Below, one piece after another: positions 1 to 7,954 of a stretch of 64,000 nucleotides of DNA. The position numbers and the translations under genes are program-made. Position 1 is the first letter of the stretch, and each line of letters starts with the position of its first letter. Under the pieces are notes generated by a model. The model did not search any database, had not been told where the DNA came from, and worked only from the letters and a program-made list of their open reading frames with translations. This DNA comes from JAUIJL01 sp965366625 (GTDB taxonomy: Bacteria; Acidobacteriota; Thermoanaerobaculia; Multivoradales; J023), in assembly GCA_965366625.1 (NCBI GenBank), contig CBDUGP010000001.1, positions 124,001 to 188,000 on the forward strand. Direction: 5' to 3'.

Positions 1-1361
1 TCCTTCTTGACCAGTCGGCGGGCCAGGTCGGAGATCACCAGGCGCCGTTTGCCCGCCCCGGTCAGGGGGATGTCGTCGACCCAGCGGAAGGAGACGTCGA
101 GTTGATCGTGGGTCGCTTTTCCCACTTCGCTGCGGATGGTCTGCTCGATCTGGGGTCGAGAGCATTGCCCTTCGGGTTTCAGCAGGACCTCCATCCGCCC
201 TTCTTCTTTCTGCACCACCTGATAGCGGTGGATGGACTGCAGGTTCTTCATCAACACGACAAAGAAGTGGGGCACGAGATAAGTGCCGTCGGGAACCACG
301 ATCAGATCCGGTACGCGACCTTGGACTCCGCCCATCATCGGCAGGGTGCGTCCGCTCGGGCAGGTCCACTCCGGGTCCGCAGCCTGTGCCACGTCGCCCA
401 GCTCGTAGCGGATCAAGGGCATGGCGTCGTTGTGGAATTGGGTCACGACGATACGTCCCAGCTCGCCCGGCTGAACCGGTCCGTCGGTGCCGAGCAGTTC
501 GACCAAGGCGTTTTCCGGATGGATCAGGAAGCGGCCGCCGTCGGCTAGGGATTCGTAGGTCTGGCTAGCGAGGTGGACCCCTTCGCCACCGGCGCCGTAA
601 TAGTCGAGCACCGGCCGTCCGAAGGCTTTTTCGATCGTTTCCCGATAGGCGGGAAAGAGGCTGTCGCCGGTGGCGGTGATGCCGCGGACGGAAGGCGCTT
701 CGAGACCGTTGCGCAGCATGAATTGGCCGAGCACGAAGAGGGATGACGAGAAGCCGTTGATGTGCTCGATGCGCCGACGATTGAGTTCGTCGACGATGCG
801 CCGGCTATCCACATTGTCGGCATTGAAGGTCAAATAGGAGCAGCGGAAGAGGCGATCTTGAAGCTTTTTCTTCGATCCCAAGCGCGGATTGAGATTGATG
901 GTGAGGTATTTATCCCCGGGCCGATAACCGGCCCACCTCCAGATGCGAAAACGCAGGGCCCAGAACCAGCTCTCTTGTTCCACCGAACGGTGAAAGGTCA
1001 TCGGCCGACCGGTGGATCCCGAGGTCACACAGGAAATGAGGCGCCCTTGGCTGGGCAGGGGAAAGGCACCCTGCGCTTCGGCGAAGTGATTCTTAGTTAC
1101 CACGGGCAGGCCGTCGAGCAGGGGGAAGTCTGAGCGGGGCCCGTCTTTGCGTTGCCACAGCTCGCGGTAGAAGTTGCTGCGCTTGCGGGTGGATTCGACG
1201 ACCTTTTCCACCGCTTCCTCTTGGCGGCGATGGATTTCGTCGCGGGGCACGTGCTCTTGTTCGAGCAGCCAATCGAGCTTGCGGTGGATGGTGGTGCCGT
1301 TGAGGACGTTTGATAGCGGCCACAGGGTGTGGCCGAAAACACGGGTATAGAAATCGGTCAT
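1..1361 (-). CDS. CapK/PaaK-like adenylate-forming enzyme (3' end missing)
   Basis: Member of the phenylacetate-CoA ligase/CapK branch of AMP-forming enzymes, which in polysaccharide loci is thought to activate a carboxylate for transfer to a sugar. About 453 residues are visible and the C-terminus lies beyond the left edge. Seen: a Ser/Thr/Gly-rich AMP-binding loop (CVTSGSTGRPM, near residue 115), the DYYGAGGEG segment (near 255), and RYELGDVA followed by GRVPDLIVVPDG, typical of the PaaK C-terminal region. Start is the ATG at 1361, reading MTDFYTRVFG. It is the last visible gene of a minus-strand run with a deacetylase and two glycosyltransferases, which points to capsule or exopolysaccharide assembly rather than phenylacetate catabolism. 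Substrate unknown. Confidence 0.8.
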   Translation of the reverse strand, partial: MTDFYTRVFGHTLWPLSNVLNGTTIHRKLDWLLEQEHVPRDEIHRRQEEAVEKVVESTRKRSNFYRELWQRKDGPRSDFPLLDGLPVVTKNHFAEAQGAFPLPSQGRLISCVTSGSTGRPMTFHRSVEQESWFWALRFRIWRWAGYRPGDKYLTINLNPRLGSKKKLQDRLFRCSYLTFNADNVDSRRIVDELNRRRIEHINGFSSSLFVLGQFMLRNGLEAPSVRGITATGDSLFPAYRETIEKAFGRPVLDYYGAGGEGVHLASQTYESLADGGRFLIHPENALVELLGTDGPVQPGELGRIVVTQFHNDAMPLIRYELGDVAQAADPEWTCPSGRTLPMMGGVQGRVPDLIVVPDGTYLVPHFFVVLMKNLQSIHRYQVVQKEEGRMEVLLKPEGQCSRPQIEQTIRSEVGKATHDQLDVSFRWVDDIPLTGAGKRRLVISDLARRLVKK

Positions 1362-1381
1362 GGAGGGACGGAACTCCTAGA

Positions 1382-2446
1382 TCAAGTCGCGCGCGGGAAC
1401 GGTAGAGAAGGTAAAAAACGTCGAAATCGGCGACGCATCTGTTCGTCGAAAACACCGGTGAGACGGGCGCTGAGCAGGCTGACGGTATCACTGCCTATCC
1501 CGAGCCGGGGTAGCTCCAGGAGGTTGCAGCCCGGGGCGCAGGATCCTCGACGGGTGGTGCAGGCGGCCTCTAATCCCTGGGCGGCCAAGATCTCGAGGGT
1601 GTCGGTGTTGTAATCGTTCTTAGATCCATTGGGCATGGCAAAGGTTTTGGGTCGCTGCCCCAGCTCTTCGGTCAAGCGCTCGATCGAGCCGCAGATTTCG
1701 GTCTCCTGGGACTGCCGATCGAGCTTGGAAAGGATCGGATGTTGAACGGTGTGGGCACCGAGTTCGATGCCGGTTTCCTGGAGCTGCCTCGCTTGGTCCC
1801 AGGACATGGGAACCGCGCCAGGCGGCAGGTTCAGACCCGCGGCCTGAAAATGGCTCACCGTATCCAGACGGTCGTCGGCCGGTTTGGCTTTCAGCATTCG
1901 CATGGTGGTTTCGAGGTCGTGCTTAGGAGGCCAGGCCCCCAAGCTTTGCGCCAAGCGCTCGGCGACCCAAGGTGGGGTCGCGTCCGTGGCTCCCGGCTGC
2001 CGGCAGGCGGCCAAGGACCTACGGGCGACATCGAACCACAGCTCTTGGCCGTCGAGAAATCCAGAGGTGAGGTAAATGGTGGCCGGTAGGTCGAACTCGC
2101 GTAAGACGGGCCAAGCTCCCTCGAAGTTGTTCAGATAACCGTCGTCAAAGGTCACCACACACCAGTCTCGGTCGAGGGAATTCGAGCGCAGGAGCCGAGC
2201 CGCTTCGGCGACGGTGGTGAAGGAGAAGTGTTTCCTCAGCCAGCGCAGGTGGTGTCGGAATCGTTGTTGGGAGATGGTTCCTTCCCACTCCCGGCCGCCG
2301 GGGTCGACCCCGTGGTATTCGAGGATGTAAACACGAAAATCGCCCTTGGCTCGCCGTTGGGACCGCCACAGGGAAGCCAAACCCGAAAAGCGCAAGAAGG
2401 CGCTGAGGGTCAGCAGCAGGGCGCGTCGCAGCGGGCGCAAATTCAT
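1382..2446 (-). CDS. Polysaccharide deacetylase (NodB/CE4 family)
   Basis: Predicted zinc-dependent deacetylase of N-acetylated sugars (354 aa). Both diagnostic motifs are present: TFDDGY (D101-D102; catalytic base and metal ligand) and HTVQHP (H232 and H236; metal ligands), followed by a third conserved block (FAMPNGSKNDY) that replaces the usual R-x-P-x-G motif. An N-terminal hydrophobic stretch (residues 8-24) may act as a membrane anchor. I start at the ATG at 2446 because it overlaps the stop of the upstream glycosyltransferase as ATGA, a typical coupled start; the frame is open further upstream without a better site. Its position between two glycosyltransferases and a CapK-like ligase suggests it edits the polysaccharide made by this operon. 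Confidence 0.85.
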   Translation of the reverse strand: MNLRPLRRALLLTLSAFLRFSGLASLWRSQRRAKGDFRVYILEYHGVDPGGREWEGTISQQRFRHHLRWLRKHFSFTTVAEAARLLRSNSLDRDWCVVTFDDGYLNNFEGAWPVLREFDLPATIYLTSGFLDGQELWFDVARRSLAACRQPGATDATPPWVAERLAQSLGAWPPKHDLETTMRMLKAKPADDRLDTVSHFQAAGLNLPPGAVPMSWDQARQLQETGIELGAHTVQHPILSKLDRQSQETEICGSIERLTEELGQRPKTFAMPNGSKNDYNTDTLEILAAQGLEAACTTRRGSCAPGCNLLELPRLGIGSDTVSLLSARLTGVFDEQMRRRFRRFLPSLPFPRAT

Positions 2447-3633
2447 GGATGAGATCTCAGACGATCCGCAGCGGCTCGGCAGGCGTCGACCACCTTGCGC
2501 GCGTTGTCTTGCCACGACATAGAGGCATGGGCCCTTTTGGCGGCCTCTGCCCCCAGACGTCGGCGGCGCTCGGGGTCGTCCACCAGCTCGATAACGGCGC
2601 GGGCAAGGGCCTCCGTGTCGCCGGCCTTGAACAACACGCCGTGCACGTCATGTTCAATCAGTTCCCGTAGGGGCCCGTGGTCGGGAGCCACCACGGTGAT
2701 GCCGGCGGCCATCCATTCGATCACCTTGAGCGGGCATTGATAGTCGGCGGCTTCGGCCAAAATGCCGATATCCAGGCTTGCGACCAGCCCCGGCACCCGC
2801 TCATGCTCCACCCGGCCGGTGAAGACGAGCCGGTCGGCGCCGAGCGACGGGGTCGCGGCTTGGATGTCTTGCACGCCGGGCCCGGAGCCGACCATCAAAA
2901 AGCGGGTTTCGGGCCGCTGTTCGGCCACATCGGCGATCATGGCGCCCATCAGGTCGAGGGCATGCCATTTTTGAAACGAGCCGACATAACCGATGCGCGA
3001 TCGGGAGGCCTCGTGGGGAAACTCAGGGTCGGGTTGGACCCCGGGGTGAAAGATTTGGAGATCGGCCCCGTTGTGGGCCACGGTCACGTGCTCGGGGTCG
3101 AGGCCGTGGGTGTGGACGTAATAGTCCTTGAGGGCTTGGGAGACCACCACCAAACCGTGGGCACGCTTTAGCTTGTAGCTACCGGCCCAATTTCGCAGGC
3201 GAACCATGTGCTTGTATTGATCGAGGTATTCCAACACCTCGCTCGACGGGGCGTTGATTTCGAGCACCAGGGGAATGCCGAAGTGTCGCGCCACGGGCAC
3301 ACAGGAAATACCCAGTCCTTGACTGCGCACGAGCAGCGCTTCCGGAGGATCCTGGGCGAGCAAGGCTTTTTCTTTGCGGATGTAGCGCCAATTCCAGAGA
3401 AATTCTTTGGGATCGTGCAGGTAGCGGGAAAAGCGTTTTTTGAGCGATCGACGGAGGCGCAATTTCAGGCTGGGTGGAGGTCCAGGGGTGCCGTCCGACG
3501 TCGGCGGCGGTGCCAGGTTCATGGCGTGCACGTCGATCCGATGCCCTAGGTCTCTGGCCGCCTCAGAGAATTGGCGGACGTGGTGCAGGGCGGTGTCGCG
3601 GCCGTAAAGGTAGTGGAGGTAGGCGATGTGCAT
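2443..3633 (-). CDS. GT4-family glycosyltransferase
   Basis: Retaining GT-B glycosyltransferase of 396 aa. The N-terminus (MHIAYLHYLYGRDTA) matches the GT4 N-terminal Rossmann fold with a donor/acceptor loop. The C-terminal half has the GT4 nucleotide-sugar site: VGSFQKWHALDLM, LMVGSGPG, and a variant EX7E region around QCPLKVIEWMAAG followed by VVAPDHGPLRELI. No membrane segments, so probably cytoplasmic or peripheral. It sits 24 nt downstream of a second GT4 gene and overlaps the deacetylase start by 4 nt, so the genes are very likely co-transcribed. The donor and linkage cannot be read from sequence. Confidence 0.88.
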   Translation of the reverse strand: MHIAYLHYLYGRDTALHHVRQFSEAARDLGHRIDVHAMNLAPPPTSDGTPGPPPSLKLRLRRSLKKRFSRYLHDPKEFLWNWRYIRKEKALLAQDPPEALLVRSQGLGISCVPVARHFGIPLVLEINAPSSEVLEYLDQYKHMVRLRNWAGSYKLKRAHGLVVVSQALKDYYVHTHGLDPEHVTVAHNGADLQIFHPGVQPDPEFPHEASRSRIGYVGSFQKWHALDLMGAMIADVAEQRPETRFLMVGSGPGVQDIQAATPSLGADRLVFTGRVEHERVPGLVASLDIGILAEAADYQCPLKVIEWMAAGITVVAPDHGPLRELIEHDVHGVLFKAGDTEALARAVIELVDDPERRRRLGAEAAKRAHASMSWQDNARKVVDACRAAADRLRSHP

Positions 3634-3657
3634 GGGCGTTATCGGTGAGCGGGGCGG

Positions 3658-4767
3658 TCAAAGGCGGGAGCCCGCGACCTCACGGTACAGATCCTCGTAG
3701 CGTCGGGTCATGGTCTGGGCGGTGAATTCGGCCTCGAATCTGGCTCGCGCAGATTCACCGAGTCGGCGCCGCAGTTCGGGTTGTTCGACGATCCTCGCCA
3801 TGGCCTCGCTGAGGGCCTCGGGATCCCTCGCCGGCACGAGCAAGGCGTCGCGGTCCGCTTCGAGGGCGCCGGGCATGCCGCCCACCCGGGTCGCGACCAC
3901 CGCACGTCGGGTGGCCATGGCTTCGAGTAGGGCGATCGGCAGCCCTTCGAAGATGGAGCTGAACACGACTGCGTCCATGGCCGGCAGCCAGCGGGTGATG
4001 TCTTTGCGGAAACCGGCCATTTTCAGGTGATCTTGAAGCCCCAGGGCGTTTCGCAGCTGTTCGAGTTCTGCACGCAAGGAACCGTCGCCGAACATCACTA
4101 CTTGCAGGTCGGTTTTGGTGCGGTCGATCAGCTCGCGCAGGGCTCGGAAGAGCATGGGGTAGGCCTTTTGTGCTTCCAATCGTCCGATTGTGGCGAAAAT
4201 CACAGCTTCCGGACGAAGGCCGAGCTCGGTGACTTCGGCGCGTTCGGCCCGAGGTCCTTGATCGTCAAAGGCAATGCCGTTCGAAATCGTCCGAACGCCC
4301 TGGGCGGCTGAGCCCATGGAGTCTACGAAACTGGTGCGCACGAATTCCGCGCAAGCGATGGCCACGGTGTCGCGTTGCAACAGCCATTTATAACCGCGTA
4401 GCTGCAATCCGGTGCGTGCGTCGGTGGAGTTGTGCAGGGTCAAAACCATCGGCAGTCGTTTGGCCCGCTTGGCGGCCAGATAGCCGTGCAGGCTGTCGCC
4501 GAAGAGATGGCCGTGAACCACGTCCACTCGATCGTCGACCATGGCTTTGGCCATGCTTCGGACCCAAAACGGATCCAATTTTGGGATGCGTCGGGGAAGA
4601 ATCCGCACCTGTGCGCCGACGGCCTCGATTTGTTCTTGGAATACGCCGCCGTGACAGGAGTAGACGAGATGCTCAAATTCGTCGCGCCGGCGTTCCTGCA
4701 CGATGAATTTGATCACCTGCTGGGCGCCGCCGAGCCCGAGGCCGTGAATGAGATGGGCGACCCTCAC
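3658..4767 (-). CDS. GT4-family glycosyltransferase (first gene of the operon)
   Basis: GT4 glycosyltransferase of 369 aa. The N-terminal glycine-rich motif HLIHGLGLGGAQQ is typical of the family. The C-terminal EX7E catalytic block is clear (FEGLPIALLEAMATRRAVV) and is followed by TRVGGMPGALE. Translation starts at GTG (4767) and the upstream Shine-Dalgarno match is weak. It is the first gene of the minus-strand polysaccharide operon and is transcribed divergently from the Yip1 gene; the 260-bp divergent region between them contains an 11-bp tandem repeat. Cytoplasmic-side enzyme, sugar specificity unknown. Confidence 0.88.
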   Translation of the reverse strand: MRVAHLIHGLGLGGAQQVIKFIVQERRRDEFEHLVYSCHGGVFQEQIEAVGAQVRILPRRIPKLDPFWVRSMAKAMVDDRVDVVHGHLFGDSLHGYLAAKRAKRLPMVLTLHNSTDARTGLQLRGYKWLLQRDTVAIACAEFVRTSFVDSMGSAAQGVRTISNGIAFDDQGPRAERAEVTELGLRPEAVIFATIGRLEAQKAYPMLFRALRELIDRTKTDLQVVMFGDGSLRAELEQLRNALGLQDHLKMAGFRKDITRWLPAMDAVVFSSIFEGLPIALLEAMATRRAVVATRVGGMPGALEADRDALLVPARDPEALSEAMARIVEQPELRRRLGESARARFEAEFTAQTMTRRYEDLYREVAGSRL

Positions 4768-4882
4768 GGACGGACGGGAGCCAAATAGATGGGAGCTGAG
4801 TTGAAAAATGCTCGCACGGCGGGGCCCTCAAAATTACCAATTCTCTGGTCTGATTATGCGTGACGTCTGGTCCTAGATCAAG

Positions 4883-4926
4883 GGGCAGGGCGAGGGCAGG
4901 GCGAGGGCAGCGCGAGGGCAGCGCGG
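4883..4926. repeat. 11-bp tandem repeat, four units
   Basis: Four consecutive 11-bp units: GGGCAGGGCGA twice, then GGGCAGCGCGA and GGGCAGCGCGG. They lie in the 260-bp divergent intergenic region between the glycosyltransferase operon and the Yip1 gene. No gene is apparent here. The repeat is a likely slippage site and could vary the promoter spacing of either gene. Confidence 0.8.
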
Positions 4927-5027
4927 GGGACGGCGCGTCGGCCGGCCACGGCAGCCTCCAGCCACAGAATTCGTTAACATGGTAGTCCTCGTCGCCCTTT
5001 TGCGTGCGAGACGACTAAGGATTTTTC

Positions 5028-5828
5028 ATGTCGGATCCGACCCAGCCGCCCGCGCCTCCGGGTGGGGGACCTCCTCCTCCGCCTCATCAGCCACCGCCAG
5101 ACGATAGTCCCCCGCCTGGATACCGACCTCCGCCGGGATACGGACCGCCGCCCGCCGTCTTGTCTGCCGAGCCTTTGCCCTGGGATCGCAGAGACGATCT
5201 AGGTTTCCTAACCGCGATGGCCGAAACCGTGAAGCTGGTGGTCACCGATCCGAAGGGCGCATTTGCCCGCTTGGGTGTCGACGGCGATTATGCCGGACCT
5301 TTCCTATTCGCCCTGATGCTCGGCTGGGTCATGGCGATCATCGCCCAGCTTTGGGGCTGGGTATTTGGCCCGATCTACAATTTCGGCTCTTCGGATTTTC
5401 TTCAGCAAATGGAGAGCATGGGGCTTTCGGCTGCTCCCACCGCCATTTCGGTGGTGATCATGGCGGTTTTATATCCCTTCATTTTTGTCTTCTTCTTATT
5501 CGTCGGCTGTGGCATCAATCACCTCTGCTTGTTCCTCGTCGGTGCCCTCGAGCACTCCGAATCCGGTTTCGAAGGCACCTTCAAGACAGCTTGTTATGCC
5601 CAGGTCAGCGCCCTCTGCAACCTGGTGCCGATCGTCGGCGGAATCCTCAGCATGGTGGCGGCTTTGGTGCTGTTGGTGATCGGTTTCAGTGAGGTTCACC
5701 GAACCACTACCATCCGGTCTGCTTTGGCTGTGCTGATACCCGTCTTTCTTTGTTGCGCATGCGGGATAGTAGCGGCTTTTCTGGTGACCGCTGCAGTGGC
5801 CTCTTCCATGGCCGGCTCGTTGTTCTGA
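5028..5828 (+). CDS. Yip1-domain integral membrane protein with proline-rich N-terminus
   Basis: 266-aa inner-membrane protein of unknown function. Residues 1-50 are proline-rich and low-complexity, with PPPGYRPPPGYGPPP repeats. They are followed by a Yip1-like membrane domain with about five hydrophobic segments, starting near residue 88 and ending in a C-terminal AFLVTAAVASSMAGSLF segment. The MAETVKLVVTDPKGAFARL lead-in is typical of bacterial Yip1 proteins. A Shine-Dalgarno AAGGA lies 8 nt before the ATG. It is followed after 6 nt by a DUF2752 protein, so the two small membrane proteins probably form one transcription unit. No substrate or partner can be inferred. Confidence 0.75.
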   Translation: MSDPTQPPAPPGGGPPPPPHQPPPDDSPPPGYRPPPGYGPPPAVLSAEPLPWDRRDDLGFLTAMAETVKLVVTDPKGAFARLGVDGDYAGPFLFALMLGWVMAIIAQLWGWVFGPIYNFGSSDFLQQMESMGLSAAPTAISVVIMAVLYPFIFVFFLFVGCGINHLCLFLVGALEHSESGFEGTFKTACYAQVSALCNLVPIVGGILSMVAALVLLVIGFSEVHRTTTIRSALAVLIPVFLCCACGIVAAFLVTAAVASSMAGSLF

Positions 5829-5834
5829 TCGGGC

Positions 5835-6272
5835 ATGGAGCAAGCTCGGTTCCAGCCGGCCGACCCGTCGGCCCAATATGACCTACGCCAACAGGGGCGT
5901 CGGCAGATCGCCTTGCTTTGGGGGGCGGTATCCCTCGCCTTGGTTTTGCTCTCACCCCTCGGCAGTTGGTTGGCCGGCGGGCTGCCGAACTGTCCGTTCA
6001 AATCGTGGACCGGATTGCCTTGTCCGACTTGTGGAACCACCCGGGCGGCCCTGACGTTGGCAGAGTTCCGACCCTTAGATGCTTTGCTCAACTATCCCTT
6101 GCCGACCGCGGCCTGGTTATTTTTCCTCATCGGAGGTGGAGTCGCTGCGGCTCTCGCGATCAGCGGTCGACCCTTGCCGGGCTTACCGCGTCGGGTGCCG
6201 CTGTGGGGCCAGGTTCTCTTGCTTGCCGCGCTGGTGCTCAATTGGCTCTACAGCTGGCAAACCGGGGTTTGA
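5835..6272 (+). CDS. DUF2752 membrane protein
   Basis: 145-aa protein with the DUF2752 signature: a cysteine pair in GLPCPTCGTTRA between two membrane segments, preceded by another cysteine (LPNCPFKSW). Three hydrophobic segments are visible, roughly residues 25-48, 90-115 and 122-140. The family is widespread and uncharacterised; the conserved CPxCGxTR motif suggests metal or redox chemistry at the membrane, but that is not demonstrated. It follows the Yip1 gene after 6 nt. Downstream, interspersed GC-rich repeats separate it from the transhydrogenase operon. Confidence 0.75.
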   Translation: MEQARFQPADPSAQYDLRQQGRRQIALLWGAVSLALVLLSPLGSWLAGGLPNCPFKSWTGLPCPTCGTTRAALTLAEFRPLDALLNYPLPTAAWLFFLIGGGVAAALAISGRPLPGLPRRVPLWGQVLLLAALVLNWLYSWQTGV

Positions 6273-6277
6273 GTCCC

Positions 6278-6453
6278 GGGCAAGCTCCGCCGCTACGTTT
6301 TGGTGCCAGCCTCAGATGTAGGGGAGGGCCTTGTGCGGGCCTTGTGCCCTCCCGTTCTGCTTGCGCTTTTAGAGACAGGCGGGGGCAAGCCCGGGGCAAG
6401 CCCCGCCACTACGTTTTGGTGGCTGGCGGGGGCGAGTCCTGCCCCTACGCTTT
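6278..6453. repeat. Interspersed GC-rich repeat cluster
   Basis: This intergenic stretch contains two near-identical 34-bp copies, at 6278-6311 and 6394-6427 (shared core CCGCTACGTTTTGGTG or CCACTACGTTTTGGTG preceded by GGGCAAGC), and a degenerate third at 6425-6453. Between them lies a potential hairpin (GGGAGGGC at 6322-6329 pairing with GCCCTCCC at 6346-6353) whose interior is a tandem 11-bp GGGCCTTGTGC duplication (6326-6347). It looks like a family of chromosomal interspersed repeats between two operons. No coding sequence is supported. Confidence 0.7.
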
Positions 6454-6527
6454 GACTTGCTTGCGCCGGTCGCAGGCAGACGGGTAGGATCCCCGCACAT
6501 TTCCATTTTGTGGAGCAGGACGCGATT

Positions 6528-7670
6528 ATGATGAAAGTCTTCGTCCCCAACGAGTCCGTTTCCGGGGAAACCCGCGTGGCGGCAACTCCGGAGACCGTCA
6601 AGAAGATGGTCGGCAAGGGCCTGGAGGTTTCCGTCCAGGCGGGAGCCGGCACCCGAGCCCACTTCCCGGACGATCTATTCACCGCTGCCGGCGCGTCTAT
6701 CGTCGAGGATCGAGACGCGGGGTTGTCCGGCGCCGACTTGGTGGCCACGGTTTCGGGCCTGAGCGCCGACGAGATTCGCCGGCTCAAGACCGGAGCCGTT
6801 TGCGTCGGATTGGTTTCACCCCATCAGAACACCGACGCCGTCGTGGCTTACCGCGATCAAAAAATCAATTGTTTAGCCATGGAGTTGGTGCCTCGGATCA
6901 GCCGAGCTCAATCCATGGACGCCCTGTCGTCGCAGGCTTCGATCGCCGGTTATAAGGCCGTGCTTTTGGCCGCCTATCGGCTGGCGAAATACTTCCCCTT
7001 GCTGATGACCGCAGCGGGAACCATTCGGCCGGCGAAGATCGTGGTGATGGGCGCAGGTGTTGCCGGCTTGCAGGCGGTAGCGACGGCCAAACGTTTGGGC
7101 GCCATCGTCGAGGTTTCCGACATCCGCGATGTGGTGAAAGAGCAGGTGGAATCCCTCGGTGGTCGTTTCATCGAATTGCCCGACATGGGCGGCGGTGAAG
7201 GCGAAGGAGGGTACGCCCGCGAAATGGGTGAGGAATTCTTGCGCAAGCAACGGGAGATCGTGACCCGCCACGTATCCGAAGCGGACGTCGTGATTTGCAC
7301 CGCGTTGATCCCCGGGCGCAAGGCGCCGGTTTTGGTGACCCAAGAGATGGTCGAAGGCATGCGCCCCGGATCCTTGGTGATCGACCTCGCGGTCGCGCAG
7401 GGTGGCAATTGTGCCCTTTCCAAGGTGGAAGAAGAGGTCGATCACGGCGGAGTGTTGATTCTCGGACCGTCGAATCTGCCCGCCGAAACCCCCTACGATG
7501 CCAGCCAGCTCTACGCTCGCAATGTCTGGGCCTTGATCGATCCGCTGCTCGGTGAGTCGGGCCTGAATTTAGACCTCGAAGACGAGGTGGTAGCCGGAGC
7601 GTTGCTCACCCACGACGGCGAGGTGCGACACGCACCGACCCGTGCGGCCCTCGAAGGAGACAGCAAATGA
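6528..7670 (+). CDS. pntAA: Proton-translocating NAD(P) transhydrogenase, alpha subunit part 1 (NAD(H)-binding)
   Basis: Cytoplasmic NAD(H)-binding domain I of the transhydrogenase that uses the proton gradient to drive hydride transfer from NADH to NADP+. 380 aa. Seen: MKVFVPNESVSGETRVA at the start, the RAQSMDALSSQ motif, the nucleotide-binding fold VVMGAGVAGLQAVATAKRLG (near residue 175) and the mobile-loop region RFIELPDMGGGEGEGGYA. It lacks the membrane segments found in E. coli PntA, so the alpha subunit is split, as in Rhodospirillum and many other bacteria. The start is ATG 6528, or 6531 one codon later; GGAGCAGG lies about 10 nt upstream. The stop overlaps pntAB as ATGA. Confidence 0.95.
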   Translation: MMKVFVPNESVSGETRVAATPETVKKMVGKGLEVSVQAGAGTRAHFPDDLFTAAGASIVEDRDAGLSGADLVATVSGLSADEIRRLKTGAVCVGLVSPHQNTDAVVAYRDQKINCLAMELVPRISRAQSMDALSSQASIAGYKAVLLAAYRLAKYFPLLMTAAGTIRPAKIVVMGAGVAGLQAVATAKRLGAIVEVSDIRDVVKEQVESLGGRFIELPDMGGGEGEGGYAREMGEEFLRKQREIVTRHVSEADVVICTALIPGRKAPVLVTQEMVEGMRPGSLVIDLAVAQGGNCALSKVEEEVDHGGVLILGPSNLPAETPYDASQLYARNVWALIDPLLGESGLNLDLEDEVVAGALLTHDGEVRHAPTRAALEGDSK

Positions 7671-7954
7671 TGGGTCCGTTGTTGATCGGCCTCTACGTTT
7701 TTGTGTTGGCGGTATTTGTCGGATTCGAAATCATCACCAAGATTCCGCCGACCTTGCACACGCCCTTGATGTCCGGTGCCAACGCGGTGTCCGGCATTAC
7801 CGTGGTAGGCGCTTTGGTGGCGGCGAGCGGCGGTGATACCAAGACTTCCAGCATCTTGGGTCTATTTGCCATCATCACCGCCACCGTCAATGTCGTGGGT
7901 GGATTTTTGGTCACGGATCGCATGCTGAGCATGTTCGGGAAGAAAAAGAAATGA
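7667..7954 (+). CDS. pntAB: NAD(P) transhydrogenase, alpha subunit part 2 (membrane domain)
   Basis: 95-aa membrane part of the split alpha subunit. Three hydrophobic helices are visible, around residues 3-22, 33-55 and 60-82. The conserved segment KIPPTLHTPLMSGANAVSG matches the family. It completes the proton channel with PntB in the inner membrane. The gene begins inside the pntAA stop (ATGA overlap) and ends inside the pntB start (ATGA overlap), so translation of all three subunits is coupled. Confidence 0.95.
   Translation: MMGPLLIGLYVFVLAVFVGFEIITKIPPTLHTPLMSGANAVSGITVVGALVAASGGDTKTSSILGLFAIITATVNVVGGFLVTDRMLSMFGKKKK

Noticed and set aside
102..1342. Several open frames over the left-edge gene on both strands
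   Set aside because: They are shadows of the CapK-like gene, whose frame continues uninterrupted to the window edge and carries the family motifs.
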